DNA of 64,000 nt from CAYOLL01 sp964404765 [NCBI: uncultured Gemmatimonadota bacterium] (GTDB lineage: Bacteria; 4572-55), in NCBI GenBank assembly GCA_964404765.1, contig CAYOLL010000005.1, positions 15,517 to 79,516 on the forward strand, in the 5' to 3' direction. Both the position numbers and the translations under genes were made by a program. Positions 24,072 to 33,052 of this stretch are shown one piece after another (positions within the stretch are counted from its first letter, which is position 1; the number at the start of each line of letters is the position of its first letter). Below the pieces are notes generated by a model that worked only from the letters and a program-made list of their open reading frames with translations, was not told the DNA's origin and searched no databases.

Positions 24072-26375
24072 CTAATCTATCAGCACCAGCCGTTTAAGTA
24101 TCTTCTCGCCGCCCGCCTCAAGCTGATAGAGGTAAACGCCGGGCGCGGCCGGATGTCCGATCTCATTTCGCCCGTCCCAATGCGTTTGTTGATCGCCTGC
24201 TGACTGTTGCACGTTGACTAACCGTCGCACCAATTGACCGGCGGTGTTATAAATCGCCAAACCCACCGGACCGGCTTCCGGCAGCTTGTATGAAATGGCC
24301 GCGCTCAACCCTTGTCTAAGCGGATTAGGATAGCTTTGCCGCAATTCAAGGCGAGAGGCGGCAGCGGATTCCGGCTCATCTTCAATACCCAAATAATCCC
24401 ACTGCCCGCCGGCTTCGTGATAGCGGGCCATAAACTCCTGAAAAAACAAATTGGCCACCCGCGGGCTGTGAATAATCAACATATTTTCATCGTGATCTTC
24501 CGTCGCCGCCGCCGTCCAATTGTATGAACCGGTCACCACCGTCGGGTCGGAGTCGGGCCGGAGCGGATCGACCAGCAAATACTTGTGATGCAGCAAAGCG
24601 TTGCTGGACGTTGGCTCGACCTTATCTTGATGCACATCGGCCCAAGTAGACATCCAGCCCCATTCGCTGGCCCCGAAAGCGCTCTCTTCGGCGTCAAACA
24701 CGCCGCGCACCTTGGCCCCGGCGTTAAACTGCCCGCGCATGACCGACGACACGTTGTTCAGGGTGAAGTTGTAGATGCAAAAAAACAGATCGTGCTGCCC
24801 GGTGCGGATCGTCTGTTCCAGTGCGCGATCCAGCGCATCGCTGGGGCTCATATATTGCTCGACCCAAACGCCGCCGATGTTAAAACGATGCGGCGTGTTG
24901 TTGCGCTTGGCCGCGCTGAATTGACCACGCCACATTTCCGCAAATTCCAGCGCGTAAGCTGCGGCTAAGCTGGCGTCGCGAATCACCACGGCATTTTCGG
25001 CGCTGTAAGTTGTGCCGGTAATGGTGGCGTTCCATGAACCTGTCCAGACTACGTCGTTGGCCTCATTGCCGTCGCCGTAATCAAACACGACAAATTTGTT
25101 GTGCATTAAATGCTGTGTGCGACCGTCATGAATGACCGGAATACCGCTGCTTGCCAGCAATTGCGTCGAACTATTGGCATTGTCCTGCTCGTGAATAACC
25201 CGCACCCGGACGCCGCGATTGTGCGCCGCAATCAACGGGCGGGCCACGTCGTCTTGCAAAGTGATGTTGTAAAAGCAAAAGTCGATTGAATGTTGGGCGG
25301 CGTTGATCAGTCGAGCGATTTCCACCGCCAGATTAACGCTTTTGGCGCTGTCGCCATTGGCGTACGCCGTTTTAACTTCCTTGGAAAAATAAACGTCAAT
25401 TGTCCCGGGCGAATTGGCTGAAGCCGTAACGACCGCCTGCGTCGGGCCGTAATTCGTGACCGCCACATTTTTGGCGATTGCCCGCACGTAATAAACTGTA
25501 GCGGAAGTCAGACCGGTCAGCGTATGCGTATGTTGTGTCGTCAGATTTGTGGACTGTGCTATGCCCAGTTCAAAATTTTCGGTCAAACCGTATTGCAGCA
25601 TGGTTTGGCAGGCTTCCGTAGTTTCCCAGCGTAGCGTGATTTGGGTCGGGGTAATGGCAGTTTCAACAGGCGGAACAAGCACTTGCGGCCCGCTGCTATA
25701 GACAAAATCGGCGGCAAAACGCGGAACAATCTGATAGCCGCTGGTATACGGGGACGAGTTATCAAATTGCTTGAGGATGCCAATCACATCCAGCGGGACA
25801 CCGGTGGGCGGTTCAATCAAACCGGCGTCGTTGTCCAAAAATATTGTGCAAGTGCCCGTGGCATCGGTTAGACTGCCAATTTTATTCGAGCCGGATGGCG
25901 AAGTGAACTGATACATCACCTGTTTTAATCGGACCAGGCGGCCTTCGTTGATTTCCCGACGCGTCACCGGATCAAAGGAGTTTGCGGCTTGCTGACAGGT
26001 CAGGATGCGTGGCTCGGGTAAAGGATTGTTCTGGCTGACAGTAGTCATGACGGTAAAATTGCTTAACTCCGTCAGGCCATTAAACTGCGTAACCCGCCCG
26101 GTCATCAACACTTCATCGCCTATTTGACCGTTTATTGTCAAGACGCCGAACATCGTCAACCCGGCTGTCGTGTCCTGCAATGTAATTTCGGAGTTGCTGA
26201 AAACACCGCGTGGGCAAGTGACGATTCCACGCACAGTAATATCACGGTTAGTGATCGTCGGATCCGGCTCGCCTGCCGCCGTGTTGAGATGCAGTCCGAT
26301 TAAATCCGTATTCGTTTGGGCGGAGGCAACAGCGGGCAATCCGCACAGTAGAATCATGAGTAAGATGATACGCAT
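24072..26375 (-). CDS. Secreted phospholipase-D-like protein with type IX sorting domain
   Basis: This 767-residue protein has a signal peptide (about 1-19, ending ASA). An N-terminal OB-like region covers about 25-230 (ITVRGIVTCP, GDEVLMTGRV). An Fn3-like domain covers about 235-320. Two phospholipase-D half-domains follow: the first with HNKFVVFD and GSWNAT, the second with HHKYLLVD and GSYNWT, giving two HxK(x)4D motifs, so the active site looks complete. It may act as a phospholipase or nuclease outside the cell. The C-terminal sorting domain (YPNPLRQG, GVYLYQLEA, KRLVLID) marks it for type IX secretion. GAGGAG precedes the ATG. Confidence 0.87.
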   Translation of the reverse strand: MRIILLMILLCGLPAVASAQTNTDLIGLHLNTAAGEPDPTITNRDITVRGIVTCPRGVFSNSEITLQDTTAGLTMFGVLTINGQIGDEVLMTGRVTQFNGLTELSNFTVMTTVSQNNPLPEPRILTCQQAANSFDPVTRREINEGRLVRLKQVMYQFTSPSGSNKIGSLTDATGTCTIFLDNDAGLIEPPTGVPLDVIGILKQFDNSSPYTSGYQIVPRFAADFVYSSGPQVLVPPVETAITPTQITLRWETTEACQTMLQYGLTENFELGIAQSTNLTTQHTHTLTGLTSATVYYVRAIAKNVAVTNYGPTQAVVTASANSPGTIDVYFSKEVKTAYANGDSAKSVNLAVEIARLINAAQHSIDFCFYNITLQDDVARPLIAAHNRGVRVRVIHEQDNANSSTQLLASSGIPVIHDGRTQHLMHNKFVVFDYGDGNEANDVVWTGSWNATITGTTYSAENAVVIRDASLAAAYALEFAEMWRGQFSAAKRNNTPHRFNIGGVWVEQYMSPSDALDRALEQTIRTGQHDLFFCIYNFTLNNVSSVMRGQFNAGAKVRGVFDAEESAFGASEWGWMSTWADVHQDKVEPTSSNALLHHKYLLVDPLRPDSDPTVVTGSYNWTAAATEDHDENMLIIHSPRVANLFFQEFMARYHEAGGQWDYLGIEDEPESAAASRLELRQSYPNPLRQGLSAAISYKLPEAGPVGLAIYNTAGQLVRRLVNVQQSAGDQQTHWDGRNEIGHPAAPGVYLYQLEAGGEKILKRLVLID

Positions 26376-26396
26376 GGCAACTCCTCTTCAAAGATA

Positions 26397-26440
26397 GAAC
26401 ACGGATTTACGCGGATGAAACGGATTTACACGGATAAAGC
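26397..26440. repeat. Short direct repeat ACACGGATTTACRCGGAT
   Basis: Two near-identical 17-18-base units (acacggatttacgcggat, then aacggatttacacggat) lie just upstream of the secreted phospholipase-D-like gene. This resembles low-complexity intergenic repeats. No function can be assigned. Confidence 0.4.
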
Positions 26441-26515
26441 TCTTCATGATTTTAACTCGTAAAAATTTGCTTGATCATGAATGACATTTCTTACGCATGA
26501 CCTTCAACAAAATCG

Positions 26516-28558
26516 TCAATCCAGAATTTCCAGGACCAATACGTTGCTATTTTGCGGATGCGTAAATACAGGTCGGCACGCACGTCGCCAGAATTCCGGC
26601 AGCATTGGCGCTTTTTCCGGGGGCAGCCCTCTTGTGTAGTTATAGTTAAGGATAAGCCGCTCCAACTCCTGAAAATTGACAATAATATGCGTAAAGCCGT
26701 CTTTTTTCAATTGCCGTTTGACATCGTCAATGGAATTTGAGTGGCCTAATGCGACTATCAACGGGTTGTAATTATACGTTGTGTTGCACACATAAGATCG
26801 GGTACAATAAAAAGATTTTTCGTCGCCGACAAACAGGACTTTGACCGGCTGATCCAACTTGTTGACGTATTCAATCGCCGGATACGATGCAAGCTTCCGG
26901 CTCAGATACTCGGATTCGCTTTCGGCATTGATCGCGACTTTTAAAGGTTCGTGGCGTCCGAACTGAATCAGAATTGACCACACATTAACAAACAGAATCA
27001 GGCCCAAACCCGCCGAAAGCAATAGCTTAAGCAATGGCTCTCGATGATGAAGCAGCTTAAGCCAGGCATAAGCCCCCATAAAAGCAAACAGACCCAGCAA
27101 AGGCGCGAAATATCGAAAAACATAGTTATTGGTCAACCAGAGAAATAGGAAAACAAGCCCGATAACAATGATGAGCCTCAATTTTTTTTTATGCAGGCAC
27201 ATCAGGATAAAGGGCACAAAAGCAATAAATTGCAAGCCGGAAATTTCCGCCGTACGCGTGCCCGGTTGGACGGACATTCGCCAAACCTGCCCCAGCGTTT
27301 TGTCAAAAAAGTCCATGACCAACTCCGGAACCGATTGCGCCGAGTCCATATGAAAAAGAGGCACCCCGGTAAAAAGAGCTTTTGTTTGCTCTACGCTCCA
27401 GCCCGTGCCGCCAAGCAGGGTATACGCCATCGGGTAGACCGGATTGCCGGTATTGATCCAGGTACGGACATAGAAGACGCTTCCGCTTACGCCTGCAATA
27501 AATCCCCATAAAAGAGCCTGGCGCAAAACCCTGCTCACGGGCATTTTCCGGAAGATGCCGGCCATCAGGACGGCAAAAACCGGCCCGCATGAAAAGAGAA
27601 GCGCTGTATATTTAACGGCACAGGCCGCGCCGGCGCTAATCCCGGATAAAATCAAGTAAGATTTTGGATTCTGCCGATGATAGACAAACCTTAGCATCGC
27701 CAGCATGGCGGACAGGGTGTATAGGGAAAGCGCCAACTCGATAAAAGGGATTGCGGAAAGCTGAAAAATCAGGGGAGAAACAACAAAAAACACGATGCTA
27801 TAAAATGCGACGACGGGCGAACGATTGAAAAATCGAATGAACGCGGTTAAGGCCAGCAAATTGAGCGGGAGATAAAAGAAGTGCCACATATTTGCCGATA
27901 AATAGCCATCCAAACAAAGCAACATCATAAACCATTGTTGGACTAACTGCGGCCAGTTTGATTGCAAAATATCCGGATTATAATGATAACCGCCGCTTTG
28001 AATATAATAGTTTGGAAAGCCGTAATGGTAGACCACAACATCATAAAAGAACGGTGGCGCCAAAATAATGACAAACGTCAGTGAAATAACAAGAGCACAC
28101 CCGCTACCCGGAAGCCAACCCCCTTGCGTCAAAATAGGTTGCAGCTTTTGAAAACAAGCGCGGGCCGTTTCCCGCAGTTCACTCGCAATGAGTCGGACAT
28201 TCCGGGCGGCGATCCCGCCGATAATGAGCAATGCCACACTATAGATCGACTTATTAACGCCAAATATAGCGACCAGCGCGAATAAAAAATAACCCCCGAT
28301 GAGCGAACCGACCACATAACTGAACAGTATATTTTCGAGCGCATTTGCAAAAAAAATTCGCGCGATTTGAAGCAGGCTTCTGCCAAAGGCAATAACAAGG
28401 ATGATGAGAAAACCAACTAAAAAGAATCGGCCGAGCTTGGCCAGCAGAAAAAGGGGTTCGTAAAATTTATTGAGGAATGTTATAATTGCGGAGAATGCCC
28501 AAACAATAGCCAGGATGGATGTTATGGCTGGTGAAACTTTGTGATTCGATAAAGTCAC
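26516..28558 (-). CDS. Polytopic membrane protein, probable GT-C-type glycosyltransferase
   Basis: This 680-residue protein has about 12-14 hydrophobic segments over the first 520 residues and a soluble C-terminal domain of about 150 residues. The layout and the acidic/aromatic loop after an early helix (PPFFYDVVVYHYGFPNYYI) resemble lipid-linked-sugar GT-C transferases, but no family was recognised with certainty. It starts with GTG overlapping the stop of the methyltransferase gene (GTGA), so the two are translationally coupled. It is the last gene of a four-gene operon (wecB-like, GT2, methyltransferase, this gene), which points to surface polysaccharide or glycolipid synthesis at the inner membrane. 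Confidence 0.7.
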   Translation of the reverse strand: MTLSNHKVSPAITSILAIVWAFSAIITFLNKFYEPLFLLAKLGRFFLVGFLIILVIAFGRSLLQIARIFFANALENILFSYVVGSLIGGYFLFALVAIFGVNKSIYSVALLIIGGIAARNVRLIASELRETARACFQKLQPILTQGGWLPGSGCALVISLTFVIILAPPFFYDVVVYHYGFPNYYIQSGGYHYNPDILQSNWPQLVQQWFMMLLCLDGYLSANMWHFFYLPLNLLALTAFIRFFNRSPVVAFYSIVFFVVSPLIFQLSAIPFIELALSLYTLSAMLAMLRFVYHRQNPKSYLILSGISAGAACAVKYTALLFSCGPVFAVLMAGIFRKMPVSRVLRQALLWGFIAGVSGSVFYVRTWINTGNPVYPMAYTLLGGTGWSVEQTKALFTGVPLFHMDSAQSVPELVMDFFDKTLGQVWRMSVQPGTRTAEISGLQFIAFVPFILMCLHKKKLRLIIVIGLVFLFLWLTNNYVFRYFAPLLGLFAFMGAYAWLKLLHHREPLLKLLLSAGLGLILFVNVWSILIQFGRHEPLKVAINAESESEYLSRKLASYPAIEYVNKLDQPVKVLFVGDEKSFYCTRSYVCNTTYNYNPLIVALGHSNSIDDVKRQLKKDGFTHIIVNFQELERLILNYNYTRGLPPEKAPMLPEFWRRACRPVFTHPQNSNVLVLEILD

Positions 28559-29376
28559 AGATGAACGCCCGGGTTAGATTGCGCACTAATAACAGAAACC
28601 AGAAGATAGCCGCCAAACCGCTTTGATAAGAGCTTGTCGATATGATAAACGAATTCACCCAAAAAAGACATGTCTAGTAAAGTGAAAATGCCGTTTAGCA
28701 GCCAAAACGGGATCAAAAATAATTTTCCTAGCGGGAAAGAAGTGAGCTGGAGAAATAATCCCGCAAACAGAACGAAAAAGCCGATTGAGTATTCAGCCTT
28801 GATTAACCGTCCCGACGCCTTGATGACCTGATCTTCCAGCGATTTGATGTTAACTTCATCCGTATAATGATATTTACCGACTTTCATAAGCGCCCGTTTT
28901 CCGGCCATATGCAAAATCGAGTTAGAATACGGGTTGAGAGTGATCACTTTTCCGCCGTCAGGGCGGCACAGCCGAATCATTTCACGAAGGCATTCCACCT
29001 GTTTATCACCGACCCAATGCTCGATGACGCCGGCATTCCAAACCACATCAAACGTTCCGTTTTTAAGAGGAATTTCAAAAATGGTTCCCTGGATAAAATC
29101 GGCGTCCTGTTTTTGCTCCATGAATAGATTTTTTGCTCGGCTTAAGGCATTAAAAGACAAATCGAGCAGTGCTACCCGTGCCCCGATTTTAGCTAGTCTC
29201 AAAGAATTTAGCCCGGATCCACTGCCCGGCTCAACCAGACGCTTATTCCGGACGCCGTTGGTTTCCTGATTCAATGTTCGAGTGATAACCCGGGATAAAT
29301 AGCTCCAACCCCCAGATTGAATATTGACCCGGTAAACATTTTCCCAATCGGTTATAGAAACTTGCAAATCACGCAT
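28555..29376 (-). CDS. SAM-dependent methyltransferase with C-terminal membrane segments
   Basis: A 273-residue class I methyltransferase. Motif I is LVEPGSGSGLNSLRLA at about residues 47-62. ALLDLS is the acidic strand, FDVVWNAGVIEHW is motif IV/V, and LCRPDGGKVITLNP follows. The last third has two hydrophobic segments (FFVLFAGLFLQLTSF and FLIPFWLLNGIFTLL), suggesting membrane association. The target is probably a lipid-linked sugar or polyprenyl-type substrate, given the operon. It ends by overlapping the GTG of the next gene and starts two bases past the stop of the GT2 gene. Confidence 0.82.
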   Translation of the reverse strand: MRDLQVSITDWENVYRVNIQSGGWSYLSRVITRTLNQETNGVRNKRLVEPGSGSGLNSLRLAKIGARVALLDLSFNALSRAKNLFMEQKQDADFIQGTIFEIPLKNGTFDVVWNAGVIEHWVGDKQVECLREMIRLCRPDGGKVITLNPYSNSILHMAGKRALMKVGKYHYTDEVNIKSLEDQVIKASGRLIKAEYSIGFFVLFAGLFLQLTSFPLGKLFLIPFWLLNGIFTLLDMSFLGEFVYHIDKLLSKRFGGYLLVSVISAQSNPGVHL

Positions 29377-29378
29377 CT

Positions 29379-30119
29379 TTATTCAAAACGGCGTTTGAGC
29401 ATAAGCATAAAGGTGTTAATAATAGTACGCCCGATATTCATTTTGCTGAGCCCGCGCTTAAGGTCGTAGCGCAAGATAAAAGGTACTTCACCAAAAACCA
29501 CGTCCATTTTTCTTAATTTCAGCAGGATATCCACCATACACTGGAATCCATCCTGGTCAATAAATGCCTGGCCAAATTGCGTAATCGCTTTTTTAATCAC
29601 GCCGGCATTATAAGCGCGGTAGCCGCAGGTATAATCTTTGACACCGCTGATGGGAAAAATGATACGAAATAGCCATGACGCGCCGGAGCTCAGAACCCGT
29701 CGATGAAAAGGCACCCCACGAGTCTGGGATCCACTTTGATAACGGGATGCGATAATGATATCATGCCCCTCGTAGATCATTCTTACCATACGTAGTATAA
29801 GCCCGGGGTTATGCGTTTCGTCAGCATCCATCGTGATAATCACATCATGGTCCGCGGCTGCGTTCGCCGCATAAAAAAGCCCGTCCCGAATAGTTGGTCC
29901 TAGCCCTTGATTAACCTCATGCTGTAAAAGTGTGATCGGATAATACACCGCTTTGCTTTTAACAATCTCGACAGAGTTGTCTTTACTACCATCATCAACC
30001 ACAACAATTTTATAATCCATTGAAAACTCGACCATCATTTCACAAATCAACTCAATAAGACAACCGATTCCCCCCGCTTCGTTATAAGCAGGCAGAACGA
30101 TCCATGTTTGACGCTTCAT
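29379..30119 (-). CDS. GT2-family glycosyltransferase (dolichyl-phosphate-mannose-synthase-like)
   Basis: A 246-residue GT-A enzyme. IVLPAYNEAGGI opens the fold, VVVDDGSKDNS is the nucleotide-binding part, GLGPTIRDGL follows, and ITMDADETHNP holds the DxD metal site. IIASRYQSGSQTRG and a basic tail complete the domain. Such enzymes usually transfer a hexose from a nucleotide sugar to polyprenyl phosphate at the inner membrane. No C-terminal membrane helices are present. The ATG at 30119 lies right after the stop of the epimerase gene; an in-frame ATG at 30137 is also possible. Confidence 0.85.
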   Translation of the reverse strand: MKRQTWIVLPAYNEAGGIGCLIELICEMMVEFSMDYKIVVVDDGSKDNSVEIVKSKAVYYPITLLQHEVNQGLGPTIRDGLFYAANAAADHDVIITMDADETHNPGLILRMVRMIYEGHDIIIASRYQSGSQTRGVPFHRRVLSSGASWLFRIIFPISGVKDYTCGYRAYNAGVIKKAITQFGQAFIDQDGFQCMVDILLKLRKMDVVFGEVPFILRYDLKRGLSKMNIGRTIINTFMLMLKRRFE

Positions 30120-30120
30120 T

Positions 30121-31176
30121 TTAGACTGGATCCGCATGACCAGTTGCCTTTGGGTCAAAAATGCCACAGTCAACAATTGAATCTACAATCCGTTCACAAG
30201 CTTTTCCATCCCCAAAAGGGTTGACCCCTTGCCATGCTGGATTGTCATTTGCCCAATGAAAATTTTGGATGACTTTATCTCCAATCAGTTTGGCAAAGCC
30301 GGATTCAACACCTTCAGGGCGCTCGGTCGTTTTGCGACAGACTAATATCTTTTTGCCAAAAGTGGCGCACTCCTCTTGAATTCCACCCGAATCACTAATG
30401 ACAAACTTTACACATTGCAACAACTTTATCATCTGGAAATACCCAATCGGGTCGATAACATTGACATGTTCAAGCAAGGGACGATGCTTTTGGACATTAG
30501 GGTTAGGATGCATCGGAAAAATAAATTCGATGGCGGGATTTTGCCGGGCTAAAGTGTCAATTTCAGAAAACATTTTTTCCAAGGGCCGGCCAAAGTTTTC
30601 ACGCCGATGCAGGGTTATCAGCACTTTGTTGTCGTATGAAATTTGCCCTTTAAATGGCGTGCAGATGTCAACAATGGTGTTCCCGGTAATATGGATATTT
30701 TGACAATGCTCTCGTTCCAGGTTTTTGGCGGCCGTTTGGGTCGGCGCCCAATTGAAGGATGCAACACGCGAAATAATCTGGCGGTTGCCTTCTTCCGGGT
30801 ATGGGTTGTTAAGATCATACGTTCTTAATCCGGCTTCGATGTGACCGACCGGGATGCTTTCATAAAAGCCGGTCAGCGCCGCCGTCATCGCCGTGGTCGT
30901 ATCCCCTTGAACCACGATAAGGGCCGGCTTTTCCTGCAGCAGGATCGGTCGCAGCTTTGATGCAATTCGGACTAAAACATCATTCAAGCCCTGGTTTTGT
31001 GTCATCACATCAAGATAAAAGTCCGGCTGAGGCACCAGTTCCTTAACATCCTCATACAGCTCTTTATGCTGCCCGGAAAACGCCGTTTTAAAAGGGATGC
31101 CGCGCCATTGCAACACTTTTATAAACGGGCTTATTTTGATAATTTCCGGGCGAGTGCCATAGCAAATGAGGATCAT
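30121..31176 (-). CDS. wecB: UDP-N-acetylglucosamine 2-epimerase
   Basis: A 351-residue enzyme of the non-hydrolysing epimerase family, which interconverts UDP-GlcNAc and UDP-ManNAc. Family blocks are YGTRPEIIKISPFIK, GDTTTAMTAALTGFYESIPVGHIEAGLRT (in part), YPEEGNRQIIS, ITLHRRENFG, and VISDSGGIQEECATFGK near the C-terminus. It lies first in the polysaccharide operon, so ManNAc or a derivative is likely part of the product. It begins 26 bases after the pheS stop on the same strand, so read-through from the translation cluster is possible. Confidence 0.92.
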   Translation of the reverse strand: MILICYGTRPEIIKISPFIKVLQWRGIPFKTAFSGQHKELYEDVKELVPQPDFYLDVMTQNQGLNDVLVRIASKLRPILLQEKPALIVVQGDTTTAMTAALTGFYESIPVGHIEAGLRTYDLNNPYPEEGNRQIISRVASFNWAPTQTAAKNLEREHCQNIHITGNTIVDICTPFKGQISYDNKVLITLHRRENFGRPLEKMFSEIDTLARQNPAIEFIFPMHPNPNVQKHRPLLEHVNVIDPIGYFQMIKLLQCVKFVISDSGGIQEECATFGKKILVCRKTTERPEGVESGFAKLIGDKVIQNFHWANDNPAWQGVNPFGDGKACERIVDSIVDCGIFDPKATGHADPV

Positions 31177-31201
31177 AACGATTAGGGTCTATCCGTGCAG
31201 T

Positions 31202-32230
31202 TTAAAATTGACTTAAAAAGCGCACATCGTTCTCCAAAAACAGACGAATATCGTCAATACTATGGCGCAGCATGGCAATTCGTTCCACACCCATACCAAA
31301 AGCATAACCGGTGTAGATTTCCGGGTCATAATTGACATATTTGTAGACGGCGGGATCCACCATACCGCAGCCGAGAATTTCCACCCAGCCGGTGTGCTTG
31401 CAGACCGCGCAGCCTTTGCCGCGGCAAATCACACAGGAGATATCGACCTCCGCACTGGGCTCGGTAAACGGGAAGAAGCTGGGCCGGAAGCGCACCTTCA
31501 TATCCGGGCCAAACATTTCGCGCGCAAAAAAAGCCAGAACGCCTTTTAGATCGCCAAAAGTCACGCCTTTATCAACATAAAGTCCTTCAATTTGATAAAA
31601 AACCGCCTGATGCGAGGCGTCGATGGCCTCGTTGCGATAGACCCGGCCCGGTACGACAATCCGCACCGGCGGCTGTTGCTTTTCCATAACCCGAATTTGC
31701 ACCGGCGATGTATGCGTACGCAACACCGTATTGTCGGTCACATAAAAGGTATCCCACATGTCCCGCGCCGGATGGTCCTTCGGAATGTTTAACGCTTCAA
31801 AATTATAATAATCGGTCTCAACTTCCGGCCCGTCAACCACGGAAAACCCAAGTGATTTAAAAATCGCTACAATATCGTCAATGGTCTGACGCAAAATATG
31901 TGGCCGACCCGGAAATTGACGAATACCCGGCAGCGTCACATCGATCCATTCCGCGGCCACCCGCTGCGCCGCCGCGGCTTGTTGGATGGCTGCTGCGCGG
32001 GCTTCAAACGGCGCGGTCAGCCGCGTCCGCAGATCGTTAATCAACTGTCCCAGCTTCGGCCGGTCAGCCGGTTGCGCGTCTTTAAGCAACTTCATCATCT
32101 CTTGCAGCTCGCTTTTACGACCAAAGTATTTAATTCGTAAATCCTCCGCCCGGGTCATATCGGCACAGGTTGCGAACTCCGCCAGCGCTTCTTTTTCCAG
32201 CGCTTCGATTTTTTGTATCCATTCGGTCAT
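31202..32230 (-). CDS. pheS: Phenylalanyl-tRNA synthetase alpha subunit
   Basis: A 342-residue class II synthetase subunit. The N-terminal coiled coil (about 1-90) is followed by the catalytic core with motif 2 (GRVYRNEAIDASHQAVFYQIEG), FRPSFFPFTEPSAEVD, and motif 3 (GYAFGMGVERIAML). A CxxC-like zinc patch (SCVICRGKGCAVCKHTGW) precedes motif 3, as in many bacteria. It charges tRNA-Phe together with PheT. GGGAGAA with good spacing fixes the ATG at 32230. The partner pheT, which usually follows, is absent: the next gene is the epimerase. A leader of 188 bp with strong RNA structures separates it from rplT. Confidence 0.95.
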   Translation of the reverse strand: MTEWIQKIEALEKEALAEFATCADMTRAEDLRIKYFGRKSELQEMMKLLKDAQPADRPKLGQLINDLRTRLTAPFEARAAAIQQAAAAQRVAAEWIDVTLPGIRQFPGRPHILRQTIDDIVAIFKSLGFSVVDGPEVETDYYNFEALNIPKDHPARDMWDTFYVTDNTVLRTHTSPVQIRVMEKQQPPVRIVVPGRVYRNEAIDASHQAVFYQIEGLYVDKGVTFGDLKGVLAFFAREMFGPDMKVRFRPSFFPFTEPSAEVDISCVICRGKGCAVCKHTGWVEILGCGMVDPAVYKYVNYDPEIYTGYAFGMGVERIAMLRHSIDDIRLFLENDVRFLSQF

Positions 32231-32253
32231 GGTCGCTTCTCCCGCATAAAGAA

Positions 32254-32288
32254 AATGCCTGATTTTAGTTAACCCAAAATCAGGCATT
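32254..32288 (-). promoter_or_regulatory. Hairpin with U-rich tail in the pheS leader (attenuator or rplT terminator)
   Basis: On the minus strand AATGCCTGATTTT and AAAATCAGGCATT form a perfect 13-bp stem around a 9-base loop, followed by TTCTTT. It ends 23 bases before the pheS start codon. It can act as a terminator after rplT or as an attenuator controlling pheS. No Phe-rich leader peptide and no T-box motif were found. Confidence 0.6.
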
Positions 32289-32337
32289 GAAAATGCTTAT
32301 CAATTTGACATGTGTTAATCTGCTATGAAACCTACCG

Positions 32338-32411
32338 TTGATGAAACGTCCCCGGCACTTTGGTTGATTGACGGTTTCATCAATGGTGAATGTCCCGGAA
32401 GTGCCGGGGAC
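32338..32411 (-). promoter_or_regulatory. Interleaved inverted repeats (possible pseudoknot or switch) between rplT and pheS
   Basis: Two inverted repeats interlock. GTCCCCGGCACTT (32348-32360) pairs with AAGTGCCGGGGAC (32399-32411). TTGATGAAAC-GTC (32338-32350) pairs with GACGGTTTCATCAA (32370-32383), with one bulged base. The order B', A', B, A allows a pseudoknot or two mutually exclusive hairpins. With the downstream pheS hairpin this could form a control leader. It could also be two dispersed palindromes that landed together. Confidence 0.5.
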
Positions 32412-32418
32412 ATAGAGA

Positions 32419-32775
32419 CTATTTCGCGGCTGCTTTGGCCTGATCAACCAACTTTCCAAAAGTCTCAATATCTTTAACGGCAATATCGGCCAAAACTTTA
32501 CGATCCAGACCGATATTCGCTTTCTTCAGGCCGTCAATAAACCGGCTGTAAGAGATTTGAAACATACGGCAGGCCGCATTGACCCGCACAATCCATAAGC
32601 GGCGGAACTGGCGCTTGCGCTGACGGCGGTCACGATATTGCATTTTGTAGGCGCGCTCAACAGCCGCCCGCGCCTGACGATACAGGCAATGACGACCTAA
32701 CAAGAATCCTCTGGCGCGTTTTAGCCATTTTTTGCGCCGTGCTCGAGAAGCCGGCGAATTTGTTGCTCGTGACAT
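32419..32775 (-). CDS. rplT: 50S ribosomal protein L20
   Basis: 118 residues, the normal length, with the conserved blocks RRKKWLKRARGFLLGR, ERAYKMQYRDRRQRKRQFR and LWIVRVNAACR. It binds 23S rRNA early in 50S assembly and, in many bacteria, represses its own operon. It lies downstream of rpmI and infC in the usual order. Confidence 0.97.
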   Translation of the reverse strand: MSRATNSPASRARRKKWLKRARGFLLGRHCLYRQARAAVERAYKMQYRDRRQRKRQFRRLWIVRVNAACRMFQISYSRFIDGLKKANIGLDRKVLADIAVKDIETFGKLVDQAKAAAK

Positions 32776-32819
32776 TCCTCATCACTCCTTATTCAAGAAT
32801 TTATATGATCCTAATATAT

Positions 32820-33026
32820 TTAGACTTTACTTCCAATCAGCAATTGACGGGAAATACGGCTTATATCCGCCGTGCCAACGGTTGTGGCTGTCTTTAAAAA
32901 CCGTTTACGCTTCGGGCTCTTTTTTGTCAGAATATGAGCACAACCTGCGCGTTGTCTTTTGATCCGGCCGCTGCCGGTCACTTTAAAGCGTTTTTTTGCA
33001 CTACTACGAGTTTTCATTTTTGGCAT
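32820..33026 (-). CDS. rpmI: 50S ribosomal protein L35
   Basis: 68 residues, very basic, with the family start [20 protein letters not shown] and the pattern [16 protein letters not shown]. It is a small 50S subunit protein. GAGGAG precedes the ATG. It sits between infC and rplT as in most bacteria. Confidence 0.97.
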   Translation of the reverse strand: MPKMKTRSSAKKRFKVTGSGRIKRQRAGCAHILTKKSPKRKRFLKTATTVGTADISRISRQLLIGSKV

Positions 33027-33052
33027 ACGCTATTCTCTCCTCAATAATTAAA

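Noticed and set aside
32231-32418. T-box riboswitch for pheS
   Set aside because: No T-box consensus (such as TGGNACCGCG) is present; the structures are simple inverted repeats.
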